From: Kiritimatiellia bacterium
Lineage (GTDB): Bacteria > Verrucomicrobiota > Kiritimatiellia > RFP12 > UBA1067
DNA: 6,388 nt
Assembly: GCA_028707675.1 (NCBI GenBank)
Contig: JAQWAM010000082.1
Location: 1 to 6,388, forward strand
Direction of reading: 5' to 3'
Within the stretch, counting starts at the first letter, position 1, and each line of letters starts with the position of its first letter. The notes beneath the pieces are model-generated. The model was given only the letters and a program-made list of their open reading frames with translations, had not been told where the DNA came from and ran no database searches. Positions 5,545-6,388 of the stretch are shown in pieces. Position numbers and translations under genes: made by a program.

Positions 5545-5682
5545 CTATATTCTAGGTCTGACCCTGTTGCTACCCAGCAGAAAGGTCAGCCAGGCGCCGG
5601 TGCCGATCAACAGGATCATCAGAGGCCAGCCCCAGACCATTCCGGCGGCTTTTTCAAGCATGTTTTGCAGAGAGCAGTTCAT
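5545..5682 (-). pseudogene. truncated second copy of the symporter start fused to transposon-end sequence (45-codon ORF)
   Basis: From the ATG at 5680-5682 the first 36 codons (5575-5682) are identical base for base to the symporter gene at 674-781. The match then stops at codon 36, and nine codons from the transposon-end sequence (GSNRVRPRI) follow before the TAG at 5545-5547. The product would be a 45-residue peptide with one hydrophobic helix (about residues 16-36) and a basic tail, without any transport function. The promoter is retained upstream, so it may still be transcribed. Most likely a dead fragment, though an intact small membrane ORF with its own promoter is formally possible. 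Confidence 0.75.
5555..5563. repeat. short palindrome GGTCTGACC, likely outer end of the transposase remnant
   Basis: GGTC and GACC flank a single T, 54 bases upstream of the transposase start. Sequences of the form GGGGTCTGACCCC often lie near IS200-like/RAYT transposase genes (recalled, not searched). Eleven bases further on, the duplicated symporter sequence begins at 5575, so this palindrome marks the join between the element and the symporter fragment. Confidence 0.4.
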
Positions 5683-5722
5683 TAAAAAAGTATACCCGCA
5701 TAATGCTGCCGCGGCAACTCGC
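5575..5722. repeat. direct repeat, right copy (symporter codons 1-36 plus promoter)
   Basis: This is the partner of 674-821 in the same orientation at a constant offset of 4901. Its left limit coincides with the end of the transposase-related sequence. On its right, the similarity decays through 5723-5790 as described for the left copy, and the 60-bp hairpin segment is absent. Confidence 0.95.
5689..5717 (-). promoter_or_regulatory. duplicated symporter promoter driving the truncated copy
   Basis: On the minus strand TTGCCG (5712-5717), 17 bases and TATACT (5689-5694) are identical to the left copy. The six bases to the ATG are TTTTTA instead of TCTCGG, so only the stretch between the -10 box and the start codon has changed. 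Confidence 0.5.
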
Positions 5723-5878
5723 AGTTTTACGCATAAAAAAGTGTGCGGTGTTATGAAGCCTGCTAAAAAAGCGGCGTCGCGCGGATTACCGCTTGCCGCG
5801 CGCGCTCCAAGATCGCATCCGCACTCACAAGGGATGAGCTATGCGCCAAAAACACAGATGTGCCTGCAAAGCGTCCGC

Positions 5879-5907
5879 TTGCCGAACCATCACGCCCCTG
5901 CTATAAC
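5879..5907 (+). promoter_or_regulatory. sigma-70-type promoter of the gene at 5945
   Basis: TTGCCG (5879-5884) and TATAAC (5902-5907) are separated by 17 bases. The -35 box is the same hexamer as in the symporter promoter. Transcription would start near 5914, about 30 bases before the ATG at 5945. The 14-mer repeat at 5864-5877 ends one base before the -35 box. Confidence 0.5.
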
Positions 5908-5932
5908 TATATGGCTTGACAGACTAGACATG

Positions 5933-5938
5933 AAGGAG
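5933..5938 (+). promoter_or_regulatory. ribosome binding site deciding the start at 5945
   Basis: AAGGAG lies six bases before the ATG at 5945. It favours this start over the in-frame ATG at 5930, which overlaps the site, and over the in-frame ATG at 6041, which has GGAGG ten bases upstream (6026-6030). Confidence 0.6.
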
Positions 5939-5944
5939 CGCATC

Positions 5945-6388
5945 ATGAGTACAGCAGAGGCGGGCATGCGATTGCAAAGAAATCTGGCCGCGCGCGCGGC
6001 TGTTTTGGGTACGGTTTTTTATTGCGGAGGGTTGTTCGATATGACGGTGGTGAAAGCTGACGTCGCGGAAGTTTCGCAGGCGCACGCGGTGCTGACCGTG
6101 GCGGAGGGCAAGCGCCTGATCGCCAAGGCAGTCGCGCAAATGCCGGTGGTGCGCGAGGCTCTGCGCAACGGCATGGTGATCATCTGCAAGGGTACGACCA
6201 ACACTTACGTGGCGGAGGAGATGCTGGGCGAAAGCATCGCTGACGGTGATTTCGTGATCGGCAGCGTGACTCCGTCCAAGGGCGGAGCGATTGTGGCGGC
6301 GAAAAGAAAAATGCCGGAGATCGTGCTGGTCAAAGGCGCGCTTAAGCAGGGAATGAGTCTGGATGAGGCCTTGTCGCAACTCAAGGCC
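5945..6388 (+). CDS. conserved protein of unknown function, N-terminal 148 codons (partial at window edge)
   Basis: The frame is open for 148 codons with no stop before the window edge. Residues about 47-148 look like a compact soluble alpha/beta domain: AHAVLTVAEGKRLIAKAVA (47-65), then VIICKGTTNTYVAEEMLG (78-95) with the striking KGTTNTYVAEE core, then GDFVIGSVTPSKGG (101-114) and EIVLVKGALKQGMSLDEAL (125-143). I recognise this as the style of a conserved hypothetical family but can name no function. The first 32 residues are unlike the rest, with Arg residues followed by a short hydrophobic stretch AAVLGTVFYCGGLF. They may be a genuine extension, or the real start may be Met33 at 6041. A promoter 30 bases upstream and a perfect AAGGAG support 5945. 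The gene diverges from the truncated symporter copy and may originally have been the divergent neighbour of the intact symporter gene. Confidence 0.75.
   Translation, partial: MSTAEAGMRLQRNLAARAAVLGTVFYCGGLFDMTVVKADVAEVSQAHAVLTVAEGKRLIAKAVAQMPVVREALRNGMVIICKGTTNTYVAEEMLGESIADGDFVIGSVTPSKGGAIVAAKRKMPEIVLVKGALKQGMSLDEALSQLKA

Noticed and set aside
5916..5921. Perfect TTGACA as a -35 box
   Set aside because: At 16-18 bases downstream there is only CGCATC-like sequence, and transcription would start inside the gene; the TTGCCG/TATAAC pair upstream fits better.
5924..6379. 151-codon minus-strand open frame
   Set aside because: His/Arg-rich antisense of the conserved protein at 5945, which has a promoter, AAGGAG and protein-like composition.
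1..6388. CRISPR array, tRNA, rRNA or defence-system genes
   Set aside because: No regularly spaced repeats, no clover-leaf-like sequence and no nuclease, helicase or toxin motifs were seen on either strand.

Overview
This window looks like a GC-rich chromosome of a Gram-negative bacterium. Two linked genes encode Sec-exported proteins of a style common in the PVC group: a tail-fibre-like protein with a YQGRL N-terminus, LDGQ and head repeats and an S74 end, and a small protein with thrombospondin type 3 calcium motifs. Together with a RAYT-type transposase remnant they suggest Kiritimatiellota, Lentisphaerota or Verrucomicrobiota. This placement is an inference from protein style; there is no rRNA or marker gene here.

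Layout. Positions 1-781 (minus) hold the first 260 codons of an AGCS sodium:alanine/glycine symporter, running off the left edge. Its promoter places the start of transcription at the start codon, so the mRNA is probably leaderless. Positions 822-1235 have no convincing gene. They hold a strong GC-rich hairpin, a doubtful small ORF, a perfect 16-bp inverted repeat in an AT-rich patch, and a good sigma-70-type promoter. Positions 1236-4367 (plus) are a two-gene unit: an 804-residue exported fibre/adhesin-like protein and a 232-residue exported calcium-motif protein, 18 bp apart. Positions 4368-4775 are non-coding, with a pair of imperfect direct repeats that could be the end of a dead insertion sequence. 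Positions 4776-5390 (plus) encode a complete DNA-3-methyladenine glycosylase I (tag). Positions 5415-5570 carry the N-terminal stub and upstream palindrome of a RAYT/IS200-like transposase. This stub is joined directly to a second copy of the symporter's first 36 codons and promoter (5575-5722). Positions 5945-6388 (plus) begin a conserved protein of unknown function that runs off the right edge.

The main structural point is that positions 674-821 and 5575-5722 are direct repeats. They are 148 bp long with four mismatches, all inside the six bases between the -10 box and the ATG. They bracket about 4.75 kb that carries the fibre pair and tag. The simplest reading is an accessory islet next to the symporter gene, with the right-hand symporter copy cut off at codon 36 by the transposon end. 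The fibre pair is a plausible cell-surface or secreted adhesive structure; tag is an independent housekeeping DNA-repair gene. I see no defence system, CRISPR array, tRNA or rRNA.
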